From CAMDWQ01 sp964497635 (GTDB lineage Bacteria; Omnitrophota; Gorgyraeia; 2-02-FULL-51-18): a DNA stretch of 46,164 bases. Under the pieces are notes generated by a model. The model was not told the origin of the DNA. It was given only the letters and a program-made list of their open reading frames with translations, and did no database searches. A program made the translations under genes and the position numbers. Shown here in pieces: positions 25,345 to 34,187 of this stretch. Location of the stretch: assembly GCA_964497635.1 (NCBI GenBank), contig CAZCDB010000002.1, positions 1 through 46,164 of the forward strand, read 5' to 3'. The first letter of the stretch is position 1; every line of letters begins with the position of its first letter.

Positions 25345-27021
25345 ATGATTACCAGCACAACGTATCGTTTTTTGTCAGGTCCTTATGAAGCCAGTATTCA
25401 AGATTGGGTTTTACGAGTAGAAAAGCAGTCTTTGGTCAAGCGTCTTTGGGGCAAGGATGCCACGCTTTGGAAAAAAAATCCAAAAGAGCATGCCGAAATT
25501 GTTTCCCGTCTGGGATGGCTTTCCATCGCAGGTTCGATGAAAAATCGCGTGGCGGAGCTGAAGGCTTTTGCCGAAGATGTTCGTAAAGAAGGGATCGCTC
25601 ATATCATTCTTTTGGGAATGGGTGGATCGAGTCTGGCTCCGGAAGTTTTTCAAACCGTTTCAGGCGGAAAGCCGGGGTATCCTGAGCTTTTAGTTTTGGA
25701 TAGCACGGATCCGGGAAAAGTGGCGGATCTCCAAGCCAAGATAGATCTTGGAAAATCTTTGTTTATTATTTCAAGCAAGTCAGGCGGGACGATTGAGCTA
25801 CTTTCATTTTATCAGCATTTTTTTGAAAAAGTAAAAGCGGCTGAAGGGGAGAAGGCCGGAGAACGCTTTGTGGCGATCACCGATCCCGGAACCCCTCTAG
25901 AAAAGATGGCCAAAGAAAATAAATTTCGCCAAGTTTTTCTGGCTCCTGAAGATGTGGGGGGTCGTTTTTCGGCGCTGACTTATTTTGGTTTGGTGCCTGC
26001 CGCACTCATTGGGGTGGATATTGATAAAATTCTTCGAGGCGCGGAGAAGATGATGGATGATTCTTCTCTGGCGGTTTCTTATCAGGACAACTCGGCCCTA
26101 GTGCTTGGAATTTCCATGGCGGTTTTGGCAGAGGAAGGTCGCGACAAGCTGACGCTGGTGACCCCTGAAAATCTAGAGTCTTTTGGGGATTGGGTGGAGC
26201 AGTTGGTGGCAGAGAGCACGGGTAAAGAAGAAGTGGGTGTTGTTCCGGTAGTGCGAGAAAAGCTCGAAAAACCCGAAGTTTATGGACAAGATCGATTTTT
26301 TGTCGCTCTGATGCCACGCAATCTAAAAAATGCGGAGGAGCTGGAAGCAAAGCTTGAGGCTTTGGCCCAAGCGGGACATCCGGTCTTGATTCTTCCGATG
26401 CGGGATGCTTATGACTTAGGGGCTGAGTTTTTCCGCTGGGAATTTGCAACGGCGGTGGCTTGTTCTTTACTTAAGATCAATGCTTTTGACCAGCCGGACG
26501 TGCAGGCGGCCAAAAACAGCGCGAAGGCTATCCTGAAACAGTTTGAAGAGACGGGAACCTTAGCTATCAAGCAGACCGAGAGATCACTTGAAACCTTTTG
26601 GGAAAGCGCGGATACCGGCAACTACGTGGCCATCCTTGCGTTTTTACCGGATCGGCCGGAGCTCAAAAGTCGCCTGGAAGCGATGGCTCAGAAGATCCGT
26701 CTGCGGACCAAACTAGCAGTGACCCTTGGATTTGGACCTCGTTACCTGCACTCTACCGGACAGCTTCATAAGGGGGGCGCTAACAATGGTTTGTTTATTT
26801 TGATTACGGCCAACCCGACTCAAGATTTGCCTGTTCCGGGAGAGAAATATAGTTTTGCGAATCTTGAATTGGCTCAAGCGATGGGAGATTTCGAAGCGCT
26901 GGAGACCAAGGGTCGTTGGCTGGTTCATGTGCGTGCGGAAGATGCGAGTAAGCAGTCGCTAGAGAGTGTTTGCGAGAAGATAGAAGCCGCCATGACCGCT
27001 CTTGAGATGCACGCCTCTTGA
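25345..27021 (+). CDS. pgi: Glucose-6-phosphate isomerase (Tal-Pgi fusion type)
   Basis: Interconverts glucose-6-phosphate and fructose-6-phosphate. LLGMGGSSLAPEVFQ, LLVLDSTDPGKV, IISSKSGGTIELLSF, and VGGRFSALTYFGLVP are the sugar-phosphate (SIS) blocks; RYLHSTGQLHKGGANNG is the C-terminal signature. The sequence style matches the isomerase half of bifunctional transaldolase/phosphoglucose isomerase proteins more than E. coli Pgi. ATG 25345 lies one base after the transaldolase TAA, with GGAG twelve bases before. The longer frame from 25270 overlaps transaldolase and is rejected. It overlaps rmlC as TTGA. Confidence 0.9.
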   Translation: MITSTTYRFLSGPYEASIQDWVLRVEKQSLVKRLWGKDATLWKKNPKEHAEIVSRLGWLSIAGSMKNRVAELKAFAEDVRKEGIAHIILLGMGGSSLAPEVFQTVSGGKPGYPELLVLDSTDPGKVADLQAKIDLGKSLFIISSKSGGTIELLSFYQHFFEKVKAAEGEKAGERFVAITDPGTPLEKMAKENKFRQVFLAPEDVGGRFSALTYFGLVPAALIGVDIDKILRGAEKMMDDSSLAVSYQDNSALVLGISMAVLAEEGRDKLTLVTPENLESFGDWVEQLVAESTGKEEVGVVPVVREKLEKPEVYGQDRFFVALMPRNLKNAEELEAKLEALAQAGHPVLILPMRDAYDLGAEFFRWEFATAVACSLLKINAFDQPDVQAAKNSAKAILKQFEETGTLAIKQTERSLETFWESADTGNYVAILAFLPDRPELKSRLEAMAQKIRLRTKLAVTLGFGPRYLHSTGQLHKGGANNGLFILITANPTQDLPVPGEKYSFANLELAQAMGDFEALETKGRWLVHVRAEDASKQSLESVCEKIEAAMTALEMHAS

Positions 27022-27569
27022 AATTTATTCCCACGACTCTTGAGGGTGTTTTATTGATTGAGCCTCAAGTTTTTGGGGACGATCGAGGTTTTTTCTTCGA
27101 AAGCTATCGGGAAGAAGAATTTGTTCGTCATGGAGTATCTGCGCGTTTTGTTCAGGATAATCACAGCAAATCAGCTCGTGGAGTTTTAAGAGGGCTTCAT
27201 TTTCAGGTGGAGCCTATGGCGCAGGCGAAGCTTGTGCGTGTGACGCGTGGAGAAGTCTTTGATGTAGTGGTGGACCTTCGCAAAAGCTCTAAAACATTGG
27301 GCCAATCATATAGCGTGACACTGACGGCTGATAATAAAAAGATGCTTTATATTCCCGAAGGATTTGCTCACGGTTTCTTATCCCTGCAGGATGGAACCGA
27401 GTTTTTGTATAAAGTTTCAAAGCCTTACTCACCCGCCCACGAGCGCGGCATTCTTTGGAGTGATCCAAAGATAGCGATCTCGTGGCCTAAAATGGATACC
27501 CCTTATGCACTTTCTGAAAAAGATCAAAGATTTCCTCGTTTCGAAGACTGCCTCCAAAACCAGCGCTAA
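27018..27569 (+). CDS. rmlC: dTDP-4-dehydrorhamnose 3,5-epimerase
   Basis: Cupin enzyme of the dTDP-L-rhamnose pathway, acting between RmlB and RmlD. Blocks seen are GVLLIEPQVFGDDRGFFFES, FVQDNHSKSARGVLRGLHFQ with the catalytic His, VVVDLRKSSKTLGQ, and YIPEGFAHGFLSL. It starts with TTG at 27018, sharing TTGA with the pgi stop. Length 183 is normal. It completes the rhamnose pathway with rmlABD 9-10 kb upstream, so the pathway is split within one co-directional run. The RNase D frame overlaps its last 65 bases. Confidence 0.92.
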   Translation: MKFIPTTLEGVLLIEPQVFGDDRGFFFESYREEEFVRHGVSARFVQDNHSKSARGVLRGLHFQVEPMAQAKLVRVTRGEVFDVVVDLRKSSKTLGQSYSVTLTADNKKMLYIPEGFAHGFLSLQDGTEFLYKVSKPYSPAHERGILWSDPKIAISWPKMDTPYALSEKDQRFPRFEDCLQNQR

Positions 27570-28719
27570 ACCCTCATTTACTTTTGTCGATACACCAGGT
27601 CACTTAGCGGACGCTTGCCGTGTGATTGCCGCCAGCCCCTGGGCTGCCATTGATACGGAAGGCGATAGCTTGCATCATTACCTTGAAAAAATGTGTCTGT
27701 TGCAGATCAGTGTCAAAGGGGGTAATTTTGTCATCGATCCTTTGATTCCCCTGGATTTAAGTCCGCTCGCGAAAGTTTTGAATGAGAAGTTTTTACTATT
27801 TCATGGAGCTGATTTTGATGTGCGCATGTTTAAAAAAACAACTGCCGGGGTTTTTCAGCCTCAGAAAATGTTTGATACTCTACTGGCGGCGCAGTTGTTG
27901 GGCTACGAGCGCTGTGGGCTTGCTGATCTAACCGAAAAGATCTGCGGACTCCGTCTGTCGAAAGCCGCTCAGAAGGCGGATTGGTCTAGGCGACCTCTCA
28001 CTCAAGATCTTTTAGAGTACGCTTCAGGAGACACAAGCCATCTAGAAAAAATTTGTGCGCAGATGAAAAAAGAGCTCATCAAGCTGGGGCGCTTGACCTG
28101 GCATGAGCAGTCCTGCGCCCGGCTTTTAAAGAACCTTAACGAACAGCCGCTGGAAACCAAAGAAGATCCTCTGCGTTGGCAATTGCGCGGGTCCAAAGAG
28201 CTCTCGCCCAGAGCCCTGACATATTTGCGCGAGCTCTGGAACTGGCGCGAGTCGGAGGCGAGTCGCTTGGACCGTCCGAGTTTTAAAGTTTTAAATACGG
28301 ACTATTTGCTTTCCATGGCTTCATGGGCCGCTCAAAATCCCGGGCAGGATATCACCGAATGGAAAGAAGCTCCTCGGCATCTCCACCGGCAGTACCGGGA
28401 CTCCATTAATAGCACATTAAAAAGTGCTCAGGAGATGCCGGAAACATTGTTTGTGACCGCGGATCGCGCAGGGAAGGCTCGTCGTCTGAGAAGCTCTGAA
28501 GAGGATAAATTTGGGCGTCTTAAAGAAGAGCGGTTGAGACTCTCAAAAGAACTGCGCATTCAGCCCAGCATTTTGGCCACCAACGCGCTTTTAGAAGCCA
28601 TGATTCGTGAACTCCCCAAAGACTTGGAAGCGATGAAGGCGATTGAGGGGATCCTGCCCTGGCAGGCCGAGGTGGTGGCGGAAACCTTCACAAAAATTCT
28701 TCACCCTAACAGCCGCTAG
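27505..28719 (+). CDS. rnd: Ribonuclease D
   Basis: 3'-5' exoribonuclease for tRNA and stable RNA 3' maturation. Exo I is AIDTEGDSLHHYLEKMCL (Asp/Glu of DxE), exo II FLLFHGADFDVRMFKK, and exo III LLEYASGDTSHL (YxxxD). An HRDC-like helical domain follows from about residue 230 (SPRALTYLRELWNWRESEASRLDRPSFKVL), with a second helical part at the end, the usual RNase D layout. ATG 27505 overlaps rmlC by 65 bases, which is large; no later good start precedes the exonuclease domain, so the true start may be non-ATG nearer 27560. Confidence 0.87.
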   Translation: MHFLKKIKDFLVSKTASKTSAKPSFTFVDTPGHLADACRVIAASPWAAIDTEGDSLHHYLEKMCLLQISVKGGNFVIDPLIPLDLSPLAKVLNEKFLLFHGADFDVRMFKKTTAGVFQPQKMFDTLLAAQLLGYERCGLADLTEKICGLRLSKAAQKADWSRRPLTQDLLEYASGDTSHLEKICAQMKKELIKLGRLTWHEQSCARLLKNLNEQPLETKEDPLRWQLRGSKELSPRALTYLRELWNWRESEASRLDRPSFKVLNTDYLLSMASWAAQNPGQDITEWKEAPRHLHRQYRDSINSTLKSAQEMPETLFVTADRAGKARRLRSSEEDKFGRLKEERLRLSKELRIQPSILATNALLEAMIRELPKDLEAMKAIEGILPWQAEVVAETFTKILHPNSR

Positions 28720-28727
28720 AGTATAAT
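28700..28727 (+). promoter_or_regulatory. Promoter for gatCAB with likely leaderless start
   Basis: A perfect TATAAT at 28722-28727 ends six bases before the gatC ATG (28734). TTCACC at 28700-28705, 16 bases upstream, matches the -35 consensus at four of six positions. gatC has no Shine-Dalgarno, so transcription would begin at or next to the A of its ATG. Confidence 0.55.
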
Positions 28728-28733
28728 AAAACG

Positions 28734-29021
28734 ATGTCTGACTTTAATTTAAAACATATTGCCCGCTTGGCGCGAGTTCATTTCAAAGACGAAGAGCTCA
28801 AGGTCTACGAGTCTCAAGTCGCCAATATTTTAAAAATGGTGGATGAGCTCAAAGAGGTCAACGTCGATGGCGTGGAACCCACCAGCCACCCGCTCAACAT
28901 CAAAAACGTTTTCCGCGAAGATGAAATCAAGCCCTCTCTGCCCATCGAAGAATTTTTAAAACACGCCCCCAAATCCCGCGGCCGTTTTTTCGAGGTCCCC
29001 AAAGTGATTGAGGATAAATGA
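28734..29021 (+). CDS. gatC: Aspartyl/glutamyl-tRNA amidotransferase subunit C
   Basis: Small stabilising subunit of the GatCAB amidotransferase. The 95-residue protein has the family blocks HIARLARVHFKDEEL, ILKMVDELKEVNVDGVEPTSHP and NVFREDEIKPSL...LKHAPKSRGRFFEVPKV. It starts the cluster gatC-gatA-gatB, each joined to the next by an ATGA overlap. No ribosome binding site is visible; a TATAAT just upstream suggests a leaderless message. Confidence 0.93.
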   Translation: MSDFNLKHIARLARVHFKDEELKVYESQVANILKMVDELKEVNVDGVEPTSHPLNIKNVFREDEIKPSLPIEEFLKHAPKSRGRFFEVPKVIEDK

Positions 29022-30478
29022 CTTCTATGAATTTAGTTGAAAAAACGATGGGGGGATTGGCAGAGCTTTATCAAAAGGGAAGTTGCAGTCAAAAAGAGGT
29101 GCTCGATTCCCTGGCTCAGGCGATTGGAGCCAAAGACCGCGATTCTCGTCAGATTCACGCTTACATTGCGCCCGAGACTGCTCAAGCCCGTCACCGTAAA
29201 GCGGATAAAACTTCCAAGCTCTGGGGGGTGCCCATTGCGGTAAAAGATAATATCTGCGTCGAGCGCGAGGAAATCACCTGCGCTTCCAAAATCTTAAAAG
29301 GCTTTATTTCGCCTTACAATGCCACCGTGATCGAAAAGCTTCTGGATGCCGGCGCTATTGTTTACGGCCGCACCAACATGGACGAGTTTGCTTTTGGTTC
29401 CAGCTGTGAGACCTCCACGTACGGACCCACAAGAAATCCCCGTGACCCGGAGCGTGTCCCCGGGGGATCTAGCGGTGGTTCGGCGGCTTGTGTGGCCGAT
29501 CACACGGCGATTGCTTCTTTGGGGTCAGACACGGGCGGCTCGATTCGTCAGCCAGCCTCTTTTTGCGGTGTGGTGGGGATGAAGCCGACTTATGGTCGTG
29601 TCTCTCGCTTTGGTTTGATCGCGTTTGCCTCGAGTCTGGATCAGATTGGACCCATCACCAAGGATGTTCGGGATTCGGCACTGCTTTTAAGCGTCATTGC
29701 CGGTCATGATCCAAAAGACTCCACTTCCGCAGATGTTCCCGTACCGGATTACACCGCTTCTTTAGGAAAAAGCATCAAGGGTTTAAAAATTGGTATTCCC
29801 AAAGAGTACGTAGAAGCGATTGCAAGTTCGGAGCTTCGTCAGAAACTAGTCGAGGAGCCTAAGAAAATTTTGGAAAGTCTGGGCGCTTCGGTTGAAATGG
29901 TGAGCCTTCCTCACACAAAATACGCGGTGAGTGTTTATTATATCGTCGCTCCTTCGGAAGCCAGCTCCAACTTAGAGCGTTTTGATGGCATTCGTTTCGG
30001 TTTTCGAGAGCCGGGCGCTGCCAATCTTTTAGAATTGTACGAGAAGTCCCGTGGAACCGGTTTTGGCGCGGAGGCTAAGCGGCGCATCATTCTTGGGACT
30101 TACAGTCTTTCTAGCGGTTATTATGACGCGTATTATTTAAAAGCAATGAAGGTGCGCACAAAGATCAAAAGAGATTTTGACGAGGCTTTTAAAAAATTAG
30201 ATGTTCTCTTGACGCCCACAGCTCCGGGCGGCGCGTTTAAACTAGGTGAAAAATCCAGTAATCCTTTGGAAATGTATCTTTCGGATATTTATACCATCTC
30301 CGCCAATCTTGCCGGCGTGCCGGCGCTATCCATTCCCGGGGGACTCACCGGAGAAAAAAATCTTCCGCTGGGACTCCAGTTTTTAGGGAAACCCTTTGAC
30401 GAAGCGACACTTTATCAGACGGCTTATGCTTTTGAACAAGCGACAGACTTTCATTTAAAATTGGGAAATGTCCGATGA
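29018..30478 (+). CDS. gatA: Aspartyl/glutamyl-tRNA amidotransferase subunit A
   Basis: Glutaminase subunit that releases ammonia for conversion of Glu-tRNA(Gln) (and possibly Asp-tRNA(Asn)). It is an amidase-signature enzyme with the Ser-cisSer-Lys triad: Lys in PIAVKDNICV, the cis-Ser and nucleophile in VPGGSSGGSAA and LGSDTGGSIRQPA. Tunnel and C-terminal blocks follow (GVVGMKPTYGRVSRFGL, LTPTAPGGAF). Length 486 is normal. GAGG lies four bases before ATG 29018; ATG 29030 is an alternative. Linked by ATGA overlaps to gatC and gatB. Confidence 0.95.
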   Translation: MTSMNLVEKTMGGLAELYQKGSCSQKEVLDSLAQAIGAKDRDSRQIHAYIAPETAQARHRKADKTSKLWGVPIAVKDNICVEREEITCASKILKGFISPYNATVIEKLLDAGAIVYGRTNMDEFAFGSSCETSTYGPTRNPRDPERVPGGSSGGSAACVADHTAIASLGSDTGGSIRQPASFCGVVGMKPTYGRVSRFGLIAFASSLDQIGPITKDVRDSALLLSVIAGHDPKDSTSADVPVPDYTASLGKSIKGLKIGIPKEYVEAIASSELRQKLVEEPKKILESLGASVEMVSLPHTKYAVSVYYIVAPSEASSNLERFDGIRFGFREPGAANLLELYEKSRGTGFGAEAKRRIILGTYSLSSGYYDAYYLKAMKVRTKIKRDFDEAFKKLDVLLTPTAPGGAFKLGEKSSNPLEMYLSDIYTISANLAGVPALSIPGGLTGEKNLPLGLQFLGKPFDEATLYQTAYAFEQATDFHLKLGNVR

Positions 30479-31923
30479 GCGCGCCCTATATCGTCACCAT
30501 CGGTCTTGAGACTCATGTCCAGCTAAAATCCAAAACCAAAATATTTTGTTCTTGCGCCGCAGAGTTTGGCGGTCAGCCCAACCGCCACGTATGTCCGGTG
30601 TGTTTGGGTCTTCCGGGACCTCTGCCGGTATTGAATCGCAAGGTATTCACACTGGGCCTTCGTGCAGTTTTAGCTTTGGGTGGCATGCCCTCCGAAGTGG
30701 TGAAATTTGACCGCAAAAATTATTTTTATCCGGATCTTCCCAAAGGTTATCAGATTTCTCAGTATGATCACCCCCTGGGTCGAGGGGGTTTTGTGGAAAT
30801 AGATACCCCCAAAGGCTCCAAAAAAATTATTTTAAATCGACTTCACTTAGAAGAAGACGCGGGGAAGCTCATCCATGATAATTCCCCTACGGAGAGTCAT
30901 GTGGATCTTAATCGAGCTGGCACTCCTTTAGCGGAGATTGTCACTGAGCCTTGTTTAGACAGCTCCGAGGAAGCTTATGAATATCTGACCAACCTCAAGG
31001 CCATTTTGATTGCGGCCGGTGTTTCTGACTGCGACATGGAAAAGGGGCAGCTGCGTTGCGACGCGAACGTCTCTATCCGCAAAAACACGACAGATCCTTT
31101 TGGGAAGCGCGTAGAAATCAAAAACTTAAATTCATTTAAAGCCGTGAAGGCCGCCATTGAGCACGAAGTGGCTCGTCAGTCGGAGGTGCTTGGCCGAGGG
31201 GAGACGGTTGTCCAGGAGACGCGGCTTTGGGATGATGCCCGCGAGAAAACTTTTGCGATGCGCTCCAAAGAAGACGCCCATGATTACCGCTATTTTCCAG
31301 AGCCGGATTTGGTACCTTTTCATCTGGATCAGGCACAGGTGGAGGAAGAAAGAAAAGCTTTGCCTGAGCTTCCTCGCCAGAAAAAAGAGCGTTTTGTGGC
31401 GCAGTATGGCTTGAGTCCTTACGACGCAAAACTTTTGACCGAAGACATAGATTTTGCCAACCTTTTCGCTCAGACGCTTGAGATTTTCCAGGGAAAGTCT
31501 CATAAAGACATCGCCAACTGGATCAACGGCTCGGTCCGTGCCTATTTAGGGGCCAACAACACGGCTCTTTCTTCAACGAAATTAACAGCCAGCCTTTTGG
31601 CAAAACTCATGACGCTTGTCCAATCAGGACAGATCAGCCTGCAGGCCGCTCGGGAAAAAGTTTTTGTCGAAGTCATTGAAAAAGGGCTGGACCCTGAAGC
31701 CGTTATGAAAGAAAAAGGCCTTGTCCAAGTCTCGGACACAGGCGCTTTGGACGGATGGATTTTGGAAGTCATCGGCGCCAATCCAAAGGTGGTGGATGAT
31801 TTTAAGTCCGGCAAAGAGACCGCCGCGATGTTTTTGGTGGGCCAAGTCATGAAAAAAAGCCAAGGGAAAGCCAATCCGACGATGGTTCGTGAATTGGTTG
31901 TTCAAAAATTAAAGAGTTTGTAG
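30475..31923 (+). CDS. gatB: Aspartyl/glutamyl-tRNA amidotransferase subunit B
   Basis: Kinase/transamidase and tRNA-binding subunit of GatCAB. The N-terminal half holds IGLETHVQLKSKTKIFCSC and HVCPVCLGLPGPLPVLN, where the paired CxC and CxxC cysteines form the zinc site; KNYFYPDLPKGYQISQYD and HLEEDAGKLIHD follow. The C-terminal helical YqeY-like domain (from about residue 330 to the end, DIANWINGSVRAYL...GQVMKKSQGKANPTMVRELV) is complete. 482 residues is normal. Its presence implies indirect synthesis of Gln-tRNA. Confidence 0.95.
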   Translation: MSAPYIVTIGLETHVQLKSKTKIFCSCAAEFGGQPNRHVCPVCLGLPGPLPVLNRKVFTLGLRAVLALGGMPSEVVKFDRKNYFYPDLPKGYQISQYDHPLGRGGFVEIDTPKGSKKIILNRLHLEEDAGKLIHDNSPTESHVDLNRAGTPLAEIVTEPCLDSSEEAYEYLTNLKAILIAAGVSDCDMEKGQLRCDANVSIRKNTTDPFGKRVEIKNLNSFKAVKAAIEHEVARQSEVLGRGETVVQETRLWDDAREKTFAMRSKEDAHDYRYFPEPDLVPFHLDQAQVEEERKALPELPRQKKERFVAQYGLSPYDAKLLTEDIDFANLFAQTLEIFQGKSHKDIANWINGSVRAYLGANNTALSSTKLTASLLAKLMTLVQSGQISLQAAREKVFVEVIEKGLDPEAVMKEKGLVQVSDTGALDGWILEVIGANPKVVDDFKSGKETAAMFLVGQVMKKSQGKANPTMVRELVVQKLKSL

Positions 31924-31938
31924 GATTGTGGATCCCCG

Positions 31939-32787
31939 TTGAAATTTTTTAAAATTATTCTCTCCCTGATCTTTATTCTGCTGGTTAGTTTTTTTGTCAT
32001 CCATTTTTTTGCACCTAAAAAAACAGTTTCTCGTGGCCCGGCTACTTCTAATCAGAGAGTGCTTGTATCTCCCGTAAAAAAAGCGGTGATGATCCCCAAA
32101 AAAATAGTCCCCGATAAGTTTAAGGGTCCACGAATTGCTATCATTTTGGATGACTGGGGAAAAAACCATCAGCTATTGCAAAAGGCGATTGAAATTAATC
32201 GACCTCTGACTCTAGCGGTGATTCCCAACCTTACTTACAGCCGCCGGATTGCCGAGGAAGCCCATCGGCACGGGCTGGGGGTGATGCTGCATCTACCAAT
32301 GGAGCCTTACAATCACAATATGCCTTTGGAGCCTCACACGATTACCACTCAGATGCCTCAAGAGCAGATTTTAGAGTATCTGAGTGAGGCGATTGCTTCG
32401 ATTCCTCATGTCGAGGGCGTTAACAACCACATGGGATCTGCGGCGACTAGCGACGAACGGGTGATGAGTATTATTTTGTCTCATCTGCGAGCCAAAAAAC
32501 TTTTTTTTGTCGATAGTTTTGTGGTAAATACCAGCCAGAGCAAGGTCATTGCCAAAAAACTGGGCGTTCTTTTTGCCCGGAGAGATGTTTTTATCGATAA
32601 CGAAAATAACATCGTTGCCATCCGCAAACAGCTTGAAAAGGCCCAGCGCATTGCCTTAGCGCACGGGGAGGCGATTGTTATCGGTCACGATCGCAAGCTC
32701 ACCCTTCAAGCGATCCAAGATTTTCTCCCCTCACTGGACCAGGCCGGTGTAAAGCTTGTTTTTGCTAGGGATCTGGTAAGACAGTGA
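31939..32787 (+). CDS. Divergent polysaccharide deacetylase (YibQ-like)
   Basis: A membrane-anchoring or signal segment (residues ~4-24, FKIILSLIFILLVSFFVIHFF) precedes a polysaccharide-deacetylase-like barrel from about residue 55: IAIILDDWGKNH with the metal-site Asp pair, TLAVIPNLTYSRRIAEEAH, GVMLHLPMEP, NNHMGSAATSD, FFVDSFVVNTS and GEAIVIGHDRKLT. This is the DUF610/YibQ group. Its activity on cell-envelope glycan is assumed from the family and not demonstrated. The start is TTG 31939, with only a weak GGATTGTGG upstream. The stop overlaps tsaD as GTGA. Confidence 0.85.
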   Translation: MKFFKIILSLIFILLVSFFVIHFFAPKKTVSRGPATSNQRVLVSPVKKAVMIPKKIVPDKFKGPRIAIILDDWGKNHQLLQKAIEINRPLTLAVIPNLTYSRRIAEEAHRHGLGVMLHLPMEPYNHNMPLEPHTITTQMPQEQILEYLSEAIASIPHVEGVNNHMGSAATSDERVMSIILSHLRAKKLFFVDSFVVNTSQSKVIAKKLGVLFARRDVFIDNENNIVAIRKQLEKAQRIALAHGEAIVIGHDRKLTLQAIQDFLPSLDQAGVKLVFARDLVRQ

Positions 32788-33806
32788 TGATTACCCTCGG
32801 CATCGAAACTTCCTGCGATGAAACTTCGGTCGCGATTGTTCGCGATGGGAAAAAAATTTTATCCAATATTGTTTACTCAAGCCTTGAGCAGCACCGTCCT
32901 TATGGGGGCGTGATTCCTGAGATTGCTTCTCGGTCTCATCTGGAGACCGTCCTTCCTTGTGTGGAAGCTGCGCTTAAAAAAGCGCGTTTAAAAATCAACC
33001 AGATTGATTTGGTGGCGGTGACTCAAGGTCCCGGTCTTTTAGGATCCCTTTTGGTGGGTTTATCGGCGGCCAAAGCGCTTTCTTTGGCACTTAAAAAACC
33101 CTTGGTTGGCGTGGACCATGTTCTGGCGCATCTTTACGCGGGGTTTTTGATGAAGAAGAAAATCAAGTTCCCTGTTTTGGGACTAGTGGTTTCCGGGGGA
33201 CACACCTTGATCATTCGCATGGACAGCGCTCGAAAGCACCAAATTCTGGGAAAAACGCTTGATGATGCGGCCGGAGAAGCCTTTGACAAGGTTGCAAAAC
33301 TGTTGGGTTTGGAGTATCCTGGGGGTCCAGAGATAGATCGCCTTTCCAAAGGCGAAGACACCAACCGCTTTTTCTTCACCCGGCCTTACATGAGTCATTT
33401 ATCACTAGATTTTAGCTTCAGCGGGATCAAAACGGCTGTGTACTACACGGTTGAAAGGCATCCAAAGAAAAATCAAATGAGCCTCAAGGACAAAAAGGCG
33501 ATCGCCGCGGGTTTTCAGGAAGCGGTCTGTGACGTTCTGGTCCAAAAAAGCTTTCGTGCGGTCTCTCAAAGCAAAATCAAGACACTGATTGTGGGGGGAG
33601 GCGTAAGCGCCAACTCAAGACTGCGGGAGTTGTTTTTGAAAAAATCCAAGTCAGAAAAAGTTCAAGTTTTGTTCCCCTCAATGGAGCTTTGCCAAGACAA
33701 CGCAGCGATGATTGCCGCTCTTGGGACTGCGGTGTACCGTGAAGGACACAGAGACTCTCTAAATTTATCGGCTTATCCTGAATTTTTATCTCATCATGGA
33801 AATTAA
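32784..33806 (+). CDS. tsaD: tRNA N6-adenosine threonylcarbamoyltransferase TsaD
   Basis: Attaches the threonylcarbamoyl group to A37 of ANN-decoding tRNAs, with TsaB/TsaE. MITLGIETSCDETSVAIV is the ASKHA phosphate loop, PEIASRSHLETV follows, VTQGPGLLGSLLVGLSAAKAL is a core block, and VDHVLAHLYAG gives the HxxxH metal ligands; VSGGHT and LDDAAGEAFDKVAKLLGL come next. Length 340 is normal. Start is GTG 32784 or ATG 32787; either overlaps the deacetylase stop. It overlaps the small HTH gene by 11 bases. Confidence 0.95.
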   Translation: MMITLGIETSCDETSVAIVRDGKKILSNIVYSSLEQHRPYGGVIPEIASRSHLETVLPCVEAALKKARLKINQIDLVAVTQGPGLLGSLLVGLSAAKALSLALKKPLVGVDHVLAHLYAGFLMKKKIKFPVLGLVVSGGHTLIIRMDSARKHQILGKTLDDAAGEAFDKVAKLLGLEYPGGPEIDRLSKGEDTNRFFFTRPYMSHLSLDFSFSGIKTAVYYTVERHPKKNQMSLKDKKAIAAGFQEAVCDVLVQKSFRAVSQSKIKTLIVGGGVSANSRLRELFLKKSKSEKVQVLFPSMELCQDNAAMIAALGTAVYREGHRDSLNLSAYPEFLSHHGN

Positions 33807-34164
33807 AAAAGAAGAATATAAAGACTATCTCAACGAAGAATACCTTGGGATCCATGAGGCCGCCGACCTTTTAGGAGTCACCGAAGAAGAGCTTTGGAGC
33901 CTGATCAAAAAGCATGAAATCCCAACCCACAATGTAGCCGGGGCTTTCACACGCCTGAAGCGACAAGAGATAGAGCTTATTAAAAACAAATGGAGAATTG
34001 ATCGCGAGCTCTTCCCTGAAAACGAGACTGATTTTTCGCATCATGCCGTTGTTGCCGAACCAACCTTTGCTGAAAAATTATCAGATTTTTGGTATTTCAA
34101 CGACTTCTACATCCTATGCTCCATACTGATCGTCGCACTCCTTTGTTTCATTCTTTCTTCTTGA
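33796..34164 (+). CDS. Small excisionase/MerR-like HTH protein with C-terminal membrane segment
   Basis: Residues ~15-65 (YLGIHEAADLLGVTEEEL, IKKHEIPTHNVAGAFTRL, KRQEIELIKNKW) match the winged helix-turn-helix of the excisionase/MerR-like DNA-binding family, in which a Tyr/Leu start is followed by the short helix and turn before a recognition helix. The last 20 residues, FYILCSILIVALLCFILS, form one hydrophobic helix that should sit in the membrane. A DNA-binding-like domain tethered to the membrane by its C-terminus is unusual; the linker (70-100) is acidic and His-containing. No function is recognised. It overlaps the tsaD stop by 11 bases and precedes the structured gene-free stretch. Confidence 0.7.
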   Translation: MEIKKEEYKDYLNEEYLGIHEAADLLGVTEEELWSLIKKHEIPTHNVAGAFTRLKRQEIELIKNKWRIDRELFPENETDFSHHAVVAEPTFAEKLSDFWYFNDFYILCSILIVALLCFILSS

Positions 34165-34187
34165 TGTGAAAATAAAAGCTAGGGGTT

